Source: Owenia fusiformis
Lineage: Eukaryota; Annelida; Polychaeta; Sabellida; Oweniidae
Length of the DNA: 64,000 bases
Direction of reading: 5' to 3'
Assembly: GCA_903813345.2 (NCBI GenBank)
Contig: CAIIXF020000001.1
Location: 41,755,366-41,819,365 of the forward strand
Shown here: positions 25,488 to 37,834 of the stretch, piece by piece
Numbering within the stretch: the first letter of the stretch is position 1
Layout: each line of letters opens with the position of its first letter
Notes under the pieces: generated by a model
What the model saw: only the letters and a program-made list of their open reading frames with translations
The model's database searches: none
Told to the model about the DNA's origin: nothing
Made by a program: the position numbers and the translations under genes

Positions 25488-28400
25488 CACCCCGGGTGAT
25501 CAATATCCTGTGTTCCGAATTTCGTTCCAGCAAGTCAGTGACCCGAGTTGTGTTTTACTGAATTCCGACAAATATGGCGGCTAATTTGACAACAGACGAT
25601 GTTGATGTCGACAATTATTCAAAACTTTCTGACAGCATAAGGTAAGACTGAATATAGAGTGGCGCATTCGGTGCCTAAATATGTTTGCAACATTTTCTTA
25701 GTTGTTTATCCATATGCGTTGGGCATTACTGCTAATCGAAGCATAAGTAAACGTGACCTCATTTTCAACGCTCGCTGGAAAGTATGTCACCGAGCAGTTT
25801 TTGACCTTCTGTTAGTTAATGAGATAAACTGTTATCATGGTATAATTGCTGGGTAGACGTTCAAAGTATGTACCAACTCGTGCTTCCAGTGAATGTAAAC
25901 CATTTCTTTGCATAAGCGTCCTAGAAGGCATAATAAGATATATTCCATAGTACCGAATAGGAATCGCCAGTGTTCCGACGCACTTCATGGATAAATGCTC
26001 ATAGACTATTGAATCATAATGAACAGAAGCAGTGTATACTCACGTGTGATATCTTAATTTATCAAAAATAAGAATTGAATGCATTTGATAATATTGATAC
26101 TTTGCCAACTTGACTGATTTTTTTCTAGTCTGAGTAATTAATAAATGAGTAGTGGATTTGATTAATTGAGGATTTCCCATGTTAAAATATGTGAAAATTG
26201 TCAAGAGGCCACACACATCAGAGGATGAGAGTACAATACAACATGTGTAAATTATGAGACTATGTTGCAACACCTTCAAAGAATGGTCATTTCACAATCC
26301 ACATTGCACATACTGTAGCAGGCATTTTTATGATATATTTTAACATTGTCACAAAAACCAGGGATTGACAAAAAATATAGCATATCATATAGCAGGTATA
26401 TGTATTGTAATATATTTCAACGTTGTCACTGTTAGAGTAGGCATTACAATTTACCCATAAAAATATAATAATATTGACAACAGGCTAAAAAGTCTTCACT
26501 TAGTAAGCCATAAATGTCACATAAAGGCGACGGTCACACCAGGCTTTCACGATAGCATTGCTAAGGTAATAGTCCCTGGTATGACTTCCGAATATGAAGG
26601 ATCCGTAGCACACTATAGCGCAGCAACATTTGAAGCAATATTTATGAAGGTGTATATGTCTTGATTCTTTTAAAATACCATTTGCCGAAAAAACTTCCGG
26701 CTTTCGGGTCGAAAAATGTATTTCATCACAAGGGGTCAAAAAACGTAAATATTTTGATTCGAACTTTTATAAATTTTATAAGACACAGACCGTTATTCTA
26801 AGCATACGAACAAAAAAATTGATTATCATAATGTCAAAATTACTATGATTTTACTGTAGATGTCGGTGTTTAATTAGTGTAATTACACAAGTGTGTTTTT
26901 CAGATTTTGTTTGATTTTTCAAATATGAGCTAAGCCGATTCAACAAAATTGTATGGAATATTTAGGTAATTTTTTTTGATTGGGAACGTATTAGTTTTCC
27001 GGGTAGTTTTCTTACCAGTTAAAACATTTTATTACCAGAATTTTTCCATATAATCGTAAAGGGTCTAACAACAAATTATTGTTGATGTTTTATAAAACAT
27101 AATACAATAACAAATAGGTAAGATTCATATCTAATTCGATGTTACAGAGGTATTTGCATGTTCATATATTCCAAGGGCATGTCTAATAATCAATTAGAGT
27201 CATATGCAGTCGAACGCCTTACAATTCTTCCTCGACGTTAGTTGTGGCTATCATCAAGTTTTCTGATGGTTGTTTCTTCTTTGACCTTACCGAAGGATGC
27301 AATCAAATTTTAGGAAGATAATGATAACGATTTTTCTCAATTATTCATGAATTCGACCAAGTCTTGATGGTTGTTTCATAAGTAACTGAGCTATATCTAA
27401 CTACGAGAAATAGAATTTTAGCTGTAGTCGCAATTAGTCAAGGGAGAGCAATAGGCCCACCTTTATTGATAATGTTCACCGCTGAATAAAAGTTCATATC
27501 TTAAAACGTATTGAGACCCATTTTGCGAAAAACTAGCATAATTTAAGCATTTGTCATTCTAATAGAAAAGTGATTCATTTGTAGCATTTATCTTATTAAT
27601 ACCCGAGAAACAATACAAAATGTCGATACACTGATGACATAATCTTTTGGTATTGAATAGAAAAATAACCTCAAACTTTTAGCTTAGAAACCTAAATCAT
27701 ATACTTAAAATCATATTTTATTATTTGCTATTGCATTGTGTACTCCAAATTGTAAAAGTTTGGAAGTTTACTTTTTGGAAATTTTTTGACCTCTGTTAAT
27801 GGCAGGCATAATTTAGCCTTAAAGCCGGAAGTATATTAAACGGTTATAATAAAGATTATTAGGGGACATATGTAGGTATGCTTATGTTAGGTCAAATATC
27901 GCTGCGCTATAGTGTGCTACCAGCTCCTTTATTAGACGTCCTAGAGATTTCATACCATGGACTATAATGGCAGGATCCATGCATAATTTATTAAATCAGG
28001 CCCGCAGATAGGAGGGGGGGGGGGGGCCCTGGTCAGAAATTCTCTCAAAAACTTGCAGTTTTTCACCATTCTGAGCACTTTTCACATGATTTTTTGCCAA
28101 AACAACAGATGCCAGCCAGATCATACTTATAGTAGAAGGCTAGGCTCAAATAAACCTCAAATTGAGGTATTATCATTGAGATACTGATACTATACATACG
28201 ATCGTGCTATCAAAACTGTCAAAAAGCCCCCCCCCCCCTTGGCAAAAACTCCACCCTTGGTAAAACCGCTCACCAATGGTGAATCCTGGATACGGGCCTG
28301 TAAATGGTCATCGTGGTTGTACCAGACAGCAATGCAATGTTTTGATTTGCACCCATTTTTTATTTTTAAAAATCTAATTGAGAGCATCCTAATCATGTGA

Positions 28401-29062
28401 AAAGTTCAATTTTTTGTATAGTTATATTCCTTCTATAAAGTGGGTACACTTTTTGGGACACCCTGTATTTGCAGTTCAATGCCAATGTGGAAATCAAGAA
28501 AGGTAGCACCAAATTAGCTTGATGTATTCATGAATGGATTCTCAAAAGTATACAAAATATATATAATCTTATTCTGTAGCTTCGGGACAATGGCGATTCC
28601 TATTCGGTAGAATGGAATATATCTTTCAACGACTTCTATGACGCTTATGAAAGGAAATAGCTTGGATTCAAACATAGCACAAGTTGAGACATACTAATAA
28701 GGTATACTTTACAGTTATACAATGCTCAGAGTATCCATCATTACTTACAGAAGGCAAAGAACGACTCGCTGATATCGTTTTCTGCGAGCTTTTCGAATTG
28801 GGTCATGTTGGTTTCATGCTTCGATTTGCATAAATAGCCTACACATATGGATAATCGTTTATGAACATGTTGAAAACATATTCCAGCACCGAATGCATTA
28901 CTCTATATTCATTCTTTCCTTATGCTATCTGATTTGTTTGACACATTTTCGTCACCTGGCTCGTCGAGACGCCATATTCATCGGGATTCAGTAAAAACAC
29001 AACTCGGGTCACTGACTTGCTGGAACGAAATTCGGAACACAGGATATTGATCACCCGGGGTG
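25488..29062. mobile_element. 3.6-kb element with long terminal inverted repeats, 5-bp TSD
   Basis: Starts CACCCCGGGTGATCAATATC and ends with the exact reverse complement. TACTT flanks both sides (25483-25487 and 29063-29067). Diverged terminal inverted repeats run about 490 bp (to about 25980, and from about 28575). Inner palindromic segments pair around 26540-26720 and 27790-27960 (shared GTAGCACACTATAGCGCAGC). A younger MITE (27997-28300) has inserted in the right half. I find no transposase or other protein in the interior. Confidence 0.85.
27997..28300. mobile_element. hAT-like MITE, CAGGCCCG termini, 5-bp TSD
   Basis: CAGGCCCGCAGATAGGAGGG ... GGATACGGGCCTG, flanked by TAAAT on both sides (27992-27996, 28301-28305). 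Nested inside the 25488-29062 element. Its middle (about 28106-28215, with TACATACGATCGTGC) also occurs near 42290-42500, so it may carry a second insertion. Confidence 0.85.
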
Positions 29063-29067
29063 TACTT

Positions 29068-30939
29068 GGTGATATAATAAATGGGGCAATCTGATTTAAT
29101 CCATTCTTCAATAGCTCATGATATCAGATTTGACAAAGTTGTAGCTTTGAACTACATGTTCACTTGACGAGTGTTACAATTTAATAGAAAATTTATAAAG
29201 AGATTTAAAACTTAAATGCAGCACTCGTAGAAACATAATATGTGCAAACAATGATAAAGTTGCGAGATTATAAGATTTTTGACATAATTTTATGATTTTT
29301 GGAGTGACTACAAACAACATGAATACGAAAAGCTCAATCAAACTTTCTATGGCATTTGTCAGGATTTTAGGAAAATTATATCACTGACAATCATTAACAC
29401 GATCTTGCGCAGTACTTAACAATCGCAAGACTTACAAGTATGCTTTTAGATTCAACATTATGTATATTCAAGTAAGTACAAAGATGACGTTCAATAATTT
29501 AGAGGGAAAATTAGCTGAAATAACAGGTAGGTCTTCAAAATGATTAGTTTATTGCTAGCATTAAACAATAAAAGTACAGATATTAATTTTAATTCTTAAA
29601 AATTCTTAAAACACCATTAAATCATGGTTGATTAGACTGTCAACATAGTATTTTCCATAATGTGATTTCATTAAAAATCATTATTTTTGTGCAGTTTTTC
29701 ATTATAAAATATCTGAAGTACGTTCTATAAGAATGTTTAGTATAGTCCTTTCATTTTGAGTCCTTTCATTTTGATACCTGTGCATACATAATTGAGTTAA
29801 ACAAAGTACAGATCAGAATTGTATAAGCTTTAACTTCTGATCTACTGGGTAATCTTCATAAATCGTTATCTATCAAACACTTCGCAGGTTGTTCAATCAA
29901 TATAGAAGGCAACAATGTTGGTGCGAATCATTCTTTTGTTAGATCACAACACTTGCATTATTAAAACCTTGTGTTGAATTGTTTATATTAGATAACAGAC
30001 TATAAGAAATTTTAAAATGCACAAATATCCAATTTCATTTGACCTAAAAAAGGTGTCTACAATGAAATTATGGCCAAATAGCATTAAAAATAAAAGGATT
30101 CTCACTAGTATAAATATGGGAAATAAGGTTAACTGTTAGACGTTTTAGAAAAGAGGCATTGAAATGATGAAATAAAATGTTATGAGGTAGAAATGTTGTG
30201 GGATATATAAATTTCTTCCATCATACTTGTATTATAATACAATCATATATAATAACAAGAGTGACAAATTTTAAATTAAATCCTCAATAATATCTATTTG
30301 ATCAGATATCTTGATTTTTTCATTCTCAGATAGGAATCCATTCCTGCGACGGCAGCCTATCATCGCAAAAGTTAATAAATCTATAAGTCTGAACACTAAA
30401 TAGAAGACTCTCAGGCAATTGGCTTCTATAGTTCTATAGGCAGATAGTGTAGATTACAGAGTGTATTTAGCACTCCTATCAGGTCAATATATCCTTCTCA
30501 CATCAGCTAAAAGTCAGGAGTAATTTCGTTTCATTCAAGAACATACATGTAGCTTATGCAAGGTAAGGTTGTTATTTGCTCAATTTGTTACAATATTAAT
30601 ATTTCGGCAAAGTTGTTTTTGTATTTTCACCTTTCACAGTGTCTTATGTCTATATTTAATTTCTGTCAATTAGTCTCTGATTGTTATGTTGCTATGGCAA
30701 TAGAGTTATTATAAGGACAAAATATTGTCTATCCTGTATTACCATGTTCTAAACATCTTAATTTGTTTGACATTTGAAACAAAAGATTAAATAATTTGAT
30801 ATTTGATACAAAATATGAAATAGTTTGATATAAAATATAAAATATCTCTAATTTGAAATTGGATACAAAAGACATTGGATACCAAAGATCACCATTAATA
30901 CTGGATACAAGAAAATTAAATTATTAGATACTGGATTAA
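29068..30939. other. Intergenic, nothing recognised
   Basis: AT-rich single-copy-looking sequence. Around 30770-30940 there is a degenerate repetition of TTTGATACAAAATATGAAAT/ATTGGATACAAAAGACATT phrases. No exon is supported. Confidence 0.4.
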
Positions 30940-31098
30940 GGAATAAATAATGATAGGCCATTCAATATGGTGAAATTCAGCACGAGTTGGACAGAATGTT
31001 GTACAAAGCACGAACCGAAGGTGAGTGCATTTGTACTAACATTCTGTCCAACTCGTGCTGAATTTCACCATATTGAATGGCCTATCATTATTTATTCC
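30940..31098. repeat. Perfect-arm hairpin, 159 bp
   Basis: Arms 30940-31005 and 31033-31098 are essentially exact inverted copies (GGAATAAATAATGATAGGCC ... GAGTTGGACAGAATGTTGTA) around a loop of about 27 bases. The near-identity of the arms suggests a recent event or an active homogenising process. Confidence 0.85.
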
Positions 31099-31145
31099 GA
31101 TTCAAACATAAAATTTAGTAAAAGCCGTGTCTGTGGAACGGGCAT

Positions 31146-31343
31146 CAGGCCCGTAGCCAGGGGGGGTTTGGGGGGTTCGGGCGAACCCCCCCCCCTGGCC
31201 AAAATTTCTTTCAAAATCATGCAGTTTTTCACCATTCTGACTAATTTTTGAGTGATTTTTGGCCATATTTGCCAAAGTGAACCCCCCCTAGAATTTTTTT
31301 AGAAAAACGAACCCCCCCTTGGAAAATTCTGGCTACGGGCCTG
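31146..31343. mobile_element. hAT-like MITE, CAGGCCCG termini, 5-bp TSD
   Basis: CAGGCCCGTAGCCAGGGGGG ... TCTGGCTACGGGCCTG, the cleanest copy of this family here. Flanked by GGCAT on both sides (31141-31145, 31344-31348). Confidence 0.9.
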
Positions 31344-31491
31344 GGCATGAAGGAAGAATACGCATGCTGTCAAGATTCTGAAGTCGGCCGGAAACATTTT
31401 AGAATTTGTTTGGGCTGTTCTATTTTACTCCCCGTTTTAGATTTTATACGGTGTATGCAAACATGGGGTGTTGATAAAATAAAAATAAATA

Positions 31492-31925
31492 CTGTACGCC
31501 CGGTATTATTCGCGTGCGATTAACTTTCGCGCTTTTCGCGAGGGTGTTAAAATCGCGAAAAATTATCGTCGCGAAATTGCCAATTAAATCCCCGGGAATT
31601 TGTTATTACCCGGGGCTCTGATGCATTTCGTTTTGTCTACTAGTTTGGATCGAGTTATAGTACTTCAGTAGTACTGTGCAACTCCATGACTTTACTATGC
31701 GTATGCGCGGCAATGAAAGAGCACGTGCGCACGATTGTTCACGTGATCGTAGCCTGCAATTTGATTGGACATCATATACTGGGGAATGTACTGGGAACTG
31801 AATTTCATATACTGGGGAATCCCCGAATACGATAAAATACAGTATTCGCGAAATTAAATAGCCGCGAAAACGTGTTTTCACAAAATTCGCGAAATTAAAG
31901 CTCGCGAATAATACCGGGCGTACAG
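31492..31925. mobile_element. MITE with CTGTACGCCCGG termini and TA TSD
   Basis: The termini CTGTACGCCCGGTATTATTC and its reverse complement are exact, with TA on each side (31490-31491, 31926-31927). It is rich in CG dinucleotides (TTCGCG/CGCGAA repeats) against an AT-rich background. A partial copy lies at 22337-22497. Confidence 0.85.
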
Positions 31926-32126
31926 TATCTAGAATGACAATTATCAACTATAATTTAATTGCCTTCGTGTATTTCAGTGAAATATTGTTTTGTAAATCAT
32001 GTTTGAACTCTTCAAAAGCAAGAAATGTGAAAGGAGAAATGTTTCAATTTTCAGGTTATTTGAAAAGTGGTGATAGATTACATGTTAGAAATCTAAATTG
32101 TACTATTAAATTTTGAGGGAGGGAGT

Positions 32127-35100
32127 AAAAAAGAACAGCTATCCCCGGACAGAGCCCCAGATGTGCAGCTGAGATGTGACGTCACTCAAAACAATGCAAA
32201 TTGCAGATTGAATAGAGCATGGTCGTGCATCTATGAAGAATTAGAGAACGTTCTATATTGGCTATGCTGCATTCTGATTGGTTGAGAAATTCGAATAGAG
32301 CACGGTCATGTTTGAATACAAAATACACAAGATGTATGCTGACAAATATATGATATAATTTATTAATTCTCTATGTGCCTAATATAGAACTGCTTGACCT
32401 GGAAGGTGAGATACATTTCACTCTAAATGTGACATAAGAGCTGTCAATCAAATCTACATTTGAAATTGACATGCTTTATTGAAATATACATTTGGCAAGA
32501 ATGTTTCAGACATAAATTAAAGATTTGGAACATATATACCATATTCTCTCTAATAAATGCACAATGTGGCTCCCAAACTCTCCTGTAGGAGATGTCTCAA
32601 ATGACAAAATCCCCACGGAGGTAAGTATATGAGCGATATGTGTCTATTAGAGAGAATAGTATTACTTATTCAATTTTTGCATTCATGTTACCCTGACCTG
32701 TTCACAATGAAATGAAATATCAATTACATCTTCAATCTCAGAAAGAGTTATGAACATCCTGACATTTAATTATCTTGACGTCTCGAATCTGATTGGATTA
32801 TGATATTCAAGATAATGGAGAGGAAGTCATCAATTTATACCGTCTGGTTCAAAATGTCAGCTTTTTTCGAAAGCTGGATAAATGACTGTCTCTTACCCGG
32901 GGTCTCTTAATTTACAAAAGTCAGGTGATCATGATTTTCTGGGAAAATCCATGCACAGATATAGTTCTAATTAGTCAAATCTAGCTTTGTAATTTAGTTC
33001 AAATATTTGAAGATGATAAAAACTGGGATAACTAGGAAACTACATAATGTAAGTCCCATGCAATCAAATACGGGGGGTCCAAAAAGTGAACCCTTGCAAC
33101 AAGCTATATCTCACTTGTTAATGGCATTAATGGGCTAATATTCCCACATGTTTTAGAGGGTACCATAAAAGCCAATCAGTCTTAGATCGAGCAGAAGTTA
33201 CATAGCGTTATATTAATCCATTAATGCCAGTATAACTAAGATATAGCTTGTTGCAAGGGTTCACTTTTTGGACCACCCTGTACATGTCCTGAGTAATGAT
33301 GAGGTACTTGATAATTTGAAATATACGTTCTATCTCATGTAAAATAATAATTGCTTTTGATTCTATAGAAGAAAGCTTCCATTTAGAGATTTCATTGCAA
33401 AATTAAAGATCTCTAGAGATACAACTAAAAGGAGATTTACCTGAATGCCAGTGATCTCCTTCAGGGGATGCTGGGAGATGTGTTAATAATAACAATGGTA
33501 TCACTTGCAATCAAAGAGAAGAACAAAAGAGAAAAACAAAAAATAACCCGAGGAGCTTTATAATTGCTCAGTCATCATGACAAATACATGGTACGTGTAG
33601 GTGTTTCATGATATGGAAGCCTGATATTTCCGACTTATAGAAATATCTGATATTGACAAAGTTTGAGAGGTATACCTGAAGAAAGAGAAATCATTAATTG
33701 GAATAATGCAGCAGAATGTAAGTAATGATTTTATTCTGCGAAGGATTCAATAATTGACTGACTGTTATGTACTCTACCCCATAGAAAGCTTAGTTGACAA
33801 TAAGATTCTATTTTAAATGAGGTGCTAATTATGTGATACTGCAATATTACTCAATAAAGTATGAGTTCAAGATTTCTTACCTAGTTTTGGGGCGTAAAAA
33901 TGGTTTTTGCTTAATTGTAAGGAAATATAATATGTTTTGAAAAATAAAAAAGCAATATCTCAGAATATTTTTATGGTAGCAATTATATGTATGCAACATC
34001 CTATACAGCATAAAATATATTTCTGGAAACTGAAACAAACTTTTTGAGAGTTCCTTTCAATACAATTTACACATTGATTTCATTTGCTTCTTAAACAGCT
34101 TCCTCTTGAAGTTTATAATAGCCTCTGTGCTCAGTGTATATTAGAACATATAGTCTTACGTCAGGTTTAGGTTTATGGCATTTATAGTACTAATGTATCA
34201 ATTAGCTCAAATTATGATCTTAAGGCCACAAGTATTAAATGATCAAAGTTGCATATTAATATCAATAATCAATAAAAGCTGACTGTAAAGGGAAGAATGG
34301 TCAACAATTCTCTTCAAATAATTATTTCCTCCAAATCAATAGCTTTTAACCTTGACTCTCGCATGTAGGAAATATAATACTTGGTAGTTTTAATGATGTA
34401 AAACATCACTGGATAAACCTAACCCAATCTGGCTGATTTGCTAATAAAGATGTTAAAAGGTGTGACAAGGGTTACAGATGATTTGGAGGTCACTATTTAA
34501 AAAGTTGTCTCAATTTAAAACATCTATACTACAATCTTCATTCATCATGCCTATTTTCCTAATCAACCAAGAGCTTTGACTTTATTTCATGATACATAGA
34601 ACTAGTCTTCATTCATGTCTCTGGACACCCCCCTACCCCCCCCCCCCTATCTACTTCTCCACTTGTGAGAGAGTTTGTAGTGGGGGGGGGGAGGGGGTCA
34701 CAAGGGCTTATAGCTAGACTGCCATAGAACCAGAGCCATGATATAAACTCTGTAATATCTATTTCTGCCACCTATCTTTTACTTTCATTACAAATACAGT
34801 ATTTCATTTTTGAGTCACAGATCACATTATTTCCAATATTTTTTCAAATACAATGTGTTTACTTCAAAGAGTTTATATCAATAAAAATGTTGCAATTTAT
34901 TGATCACTTTGAAAACTTTAAAAAATCAATACAATGAAACGATGTCATGAAATATTCTTGAAATAAACCTGAAGTTGTCTGAAAACTGAAGGCATTGTGT
35001 TTGTATAAAAGGTAGGATAACAGGCTTATTTGTCCCTAGAAACCAAGTATTCAGACCAATAGAATTCCCTGGAATCTTGTTAAGATATTCAAAACATGCA

Positions 35101-35389
35101 CTTGCATTCAAAGTACCTTATCCTGAAGCCTAATTTAGGTACAATGTACATAGAAAAGACGATAATATAAACCGCAATAATTTATATAAATATTTAAAAG
35201 ATTAGGATTAGGCCTTAAGCATTGTATGTGTTGAGTTCACTTTACATTTATCATGACATGGATGGTGGTGGTCAGATCAAAACAGTTGTAAACAAATGGC
35301 AATGATGAGCTAGTTATTAGTGAATTTAGACTTGATTAACTAGATTGAACTTTAGTGCCATAAATAGTGTAAAAAACTGGTCACTCATT
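32127..35389. other. Gene-poor interval before the unrecognised gene
   Basis: No coding exon is supported. It contains a short fold-back at about 32548-32670 (ATTCTCTCTAATAAATGCAC versus TGTCTATTAGAGAGAAT), the fold-back MITE at 33071-33280, and an inverted poly-C/poly-G pair at 34628-34699. Upstream 5' exons of the gene at 35390 could lie here but are not recognisable. Confidence 0.4.
33071..33280. mobile_element. Fold-back MITE with mariner-like ends
   Basis: GGTCCAAAAAGTGAACCCTT ... AAGGGTTCACTTTTTGGACC arms continue into CAAGCTATATCT/AGATATAGCTTG. TA lies on both sides. The outer ends (CGGGGGGTCC / GGACCACCCTG) resemble the TACAGGGTGTCC type seen at 52956-53598. Confidence 0.75.
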
Positions 35390-37672
35390 ATGAGGTGGGA
35401 TGTGAAATGGATATATTCAGCGAAAAGTAATAGACAGAAACCCTTGGAAAAACGGCAAACTGGTAAACCAAAATCAGCCCATAAAACTGGAAATGCAGCA
35501 AAAACAATGAGTTCTAAATATAAGGGGTCAAAATCAGCCTCACTGACACGGTCAAGTGCTGTTCTAAATACACAGCGTCCAAAATCATCGTCAACTAAAT
35601 CACGCTCTGTTCCATTTCAGAAACCAAGAGAGAGATGGACTAAGCAACACTCCCAGGATATAGATCTGGATTATACAATGGATGCTATTCAGAGAAACCT
35701 CGAATATTTCCAATCTCTTAGGAAAAATAGGGAGGAATTCATTAATGATGTTACTGAAAAAAGTGATGATTTGAAAAAATATAGTCGCGACCAATTTGAC
35801 TATTCTCTGAATAACAATGACCCAAGCAAAGTAATACAATGTTTTAGAAAATCCTCGTTACAGGATATATACAATGAAAAAACAAATGGGCCGAGTAAAT
35901 CGGGTAGTCCCATTCACAACTCTAGGGCTAAGATTATGAACAGTATTAGGACACGTCCTCGCACTGGGGCAAAATACAGCACACATGAACGCTCGTCCCG
36001 TTATTCCGGAATTACAAATACTATAAACAATAGCAATGCAGAGTATACAGTGATTAAGTCAATACCTATACCTGGGATGACAAAACCAGATTTCATTTTG
36101 ATACCAACAGCTAACAGCCTTGAAGAAAAAGCCCCATTCTATGATCCAGCCATCTTGAACTTGGATAAGATGAGTCTGAGCCAAGGTGGGACTCGTCCAA
36201 ATACAAACTATTCAGCAAGAACTGGTCTCATATCCCGTCAGTCAGTCCCAAGGATAATGTTACAGACTGGTAGCCCCATCCCGGATAGTCCAGCACCCTC
36301 CCCTGAGCCCCCCAAAGATGCTAAGGGAAAATCAGCCTCTAAGAAAGCAGCTGATTCAAACAGGTAAAATCATGGCCATCATGTACTCATATCGCTAATA
36401 TTTTCTTTCATAAGAGAAATTGCTTTCTTTTCAGCACTTTAGAGAAAATTTGTGAATGTTTCTAGACCTCAAGACATTAAGCCGGAAAACTAACGTCATT
36501 TTGAGCCACAGGGCTTGTTGAAAAACCTGCATACAGCTTTTACTAATTTATCATTTCTTAAAACCCTACAAAGTACCTTGGTGTCCTGAAAAAAGAAAAG
36601 TGTGGGGGGGGGAGTCATCATCAGGACCTGGTAAACTAATAATGTTAAAAATAACAACCTTATCACAAACAAAACAATGTTTTAGTTAGTAAGTCTAAAG
36701 AGCTCTCGAATTATCATCTACCAAAGTGAACTGATAGAATAAGAAGTCTTATCATATATATCTACTTAGCAATACTAAGAATATATATAATATATGATTG
36801 AAAAGCGCTGAGGTTTTTCTACTTAGAAGGTGTTCCACTTATAGAGGTTCATTTATCATCAACTCAGTTGGTCTTGGGACTTTGAAAAGTGTTCCACTAA
36901 ACGAGGGGTTCCACTTCTAGAGGTGTTCCACTTTACAGGTTTCACTGTACATGCATTATCCAAAATATGAAACCATGTCTATGATTCACATTAGATTAGA
37001 GTTTAAAGTATGTTAAAAAGAATTATTTCACCAATTTAGTAATAAATTAATTTCAATTATTCATTGGAGATTTCTACTGTATTGAAATAATTTGACTATT
37101 TTGGTGCTTAACTGAAGAAGAAGTGTTTTTTCTGAATTGATGGGCTTTTTTGATTTTGAAAGAGGGTTGTAAATAGTACTGTGGTATATTTTAATATTCA
37201 TTAGCATAGTTGAAGATAATTTCTTGTATAAAGTTTGGTTTGTTGTGAAACAATCTTTTCTAAAAAATATATTTCGGTTTGTAAATATTAATTGTTCAAA
37301 ACTAAAAAATAAATGACATTGTTACAAAATATATGTTCACACATTAAATTTACTCTCCAATTATTTTCCAGTAAAAATAACAAGGTGAAGAAAAAGCCCA
37401 AATGTTGGGTGGATACAGCGACAATATCAGACATCATAGATGAAAATAGCAAGGGAAGGAGCAAAAACCAAAATTCAAAAAATGCAAAAAAGAAGAAGAA
37501 AATGGAGGAAGAAATGCTAATTGTGACATTAGATGATATCCAAGATGAGGAGCTGCCATTACCGGACTATATTTGCCCAAGTTCTGCTGATAAATCAAAA
37601 GAGGCCGCAATCAGAAATTGGTTAAAAGAGACTAAATTTACTACTGCTAATAAAACATTACCATTGTTATAG
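35390..37672 (+). CDS. Unrecognised basic, low-complexity protein
   Basis: Two exons, 35390-36363 and 37372-37672, joined in phase 2 (AG|gtaaaa ... ttttccag|T), giving 424 residues. The start is uncertain. The ATG at 35390 is the first in frame, an ATG at 35507 (MSSKYKGSK) is plausible, and an acceptor-like TTCAG at 35416-35420 leaves open an upstream exon. The N-terminal third is Ser/Lys/Arg-rich. A charged, probably helical segment follows (DYTMDAIQRNLEYFQSLRKN). The middle has IKSIPIPGMTKPDFILIP and a Pro-rich patch. The last exon has a Lys-rich run (AKKKKKMEEEM), then an acidic DDIQDEELPLPDYICPSS and the C-terminus NWLKETKFTTANKTLPLL. No family recognised; possibly a cytoskeletal or nuclear scaffold, but that is only a guess from composition. 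Confidence 0.75.
36818..36947. mobile_element. Degraded pogo-like MITE
   Basis: The right end TACAGGTTTCACTG is followed by TA. The inside has AGTGTTCCACT repeats identical in style to 45757-45916 (both contain CAGTTGGTCTTGGGACT). The left terminus has decayed. It lies in the intron of the unrecognised gene. Confidence 0.7.
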
Positions 37673-37686
37673 TAATAGATAGTCAG

Positions 37687-37829
37687 CACTGGCGGATCCA
37701 GAAGTTAACAAGGGGAGGCCCATTTTTTGATAATCTGTCTTAAAAAGGCCAAGTTATGACCAAAAAGGCCTATTTTTGAGCCCCTATAAAATTTTTGTTT
37801 GAGCCCAAAATTTTTTGGATTTGCCAGTG
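37687..37829. mobile_element. 143-bp hAT-like MITE with 5-bp TSD
   Basis: CACTGGCGGATCCAG ... TTGGATTTGCCAGTG, flanked by GTCAG on both sides (37682-37686, 37830-37834). It begins 14 bases after the stop codon of the preceding gene, so it should be part of that gene's 3' UTR. Confidence 0.85.
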
Positions 37830-37834
37830 GTCAG

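Noticed and set aside
31146-31210. Long poly-G/poly-C tracts as G-quadruplex regulatory sites (also 9685-9731, 28012-28026, 34628-34699)
   Set aside because: Most lie just inside the ends of CAGGCCCG-type MITEs and are explained as part of those elements.
22275-31947. Similar open frames at 22275-22631 and 31606-31947 (minus) sharing an FGDSPVYDIQSNCR-like stretch
   Set aside because: Both fall over copies of the same CTGTACGCCCGG element; the shared sequence is repeat-derived, and the frames start and stop arbitrarily.
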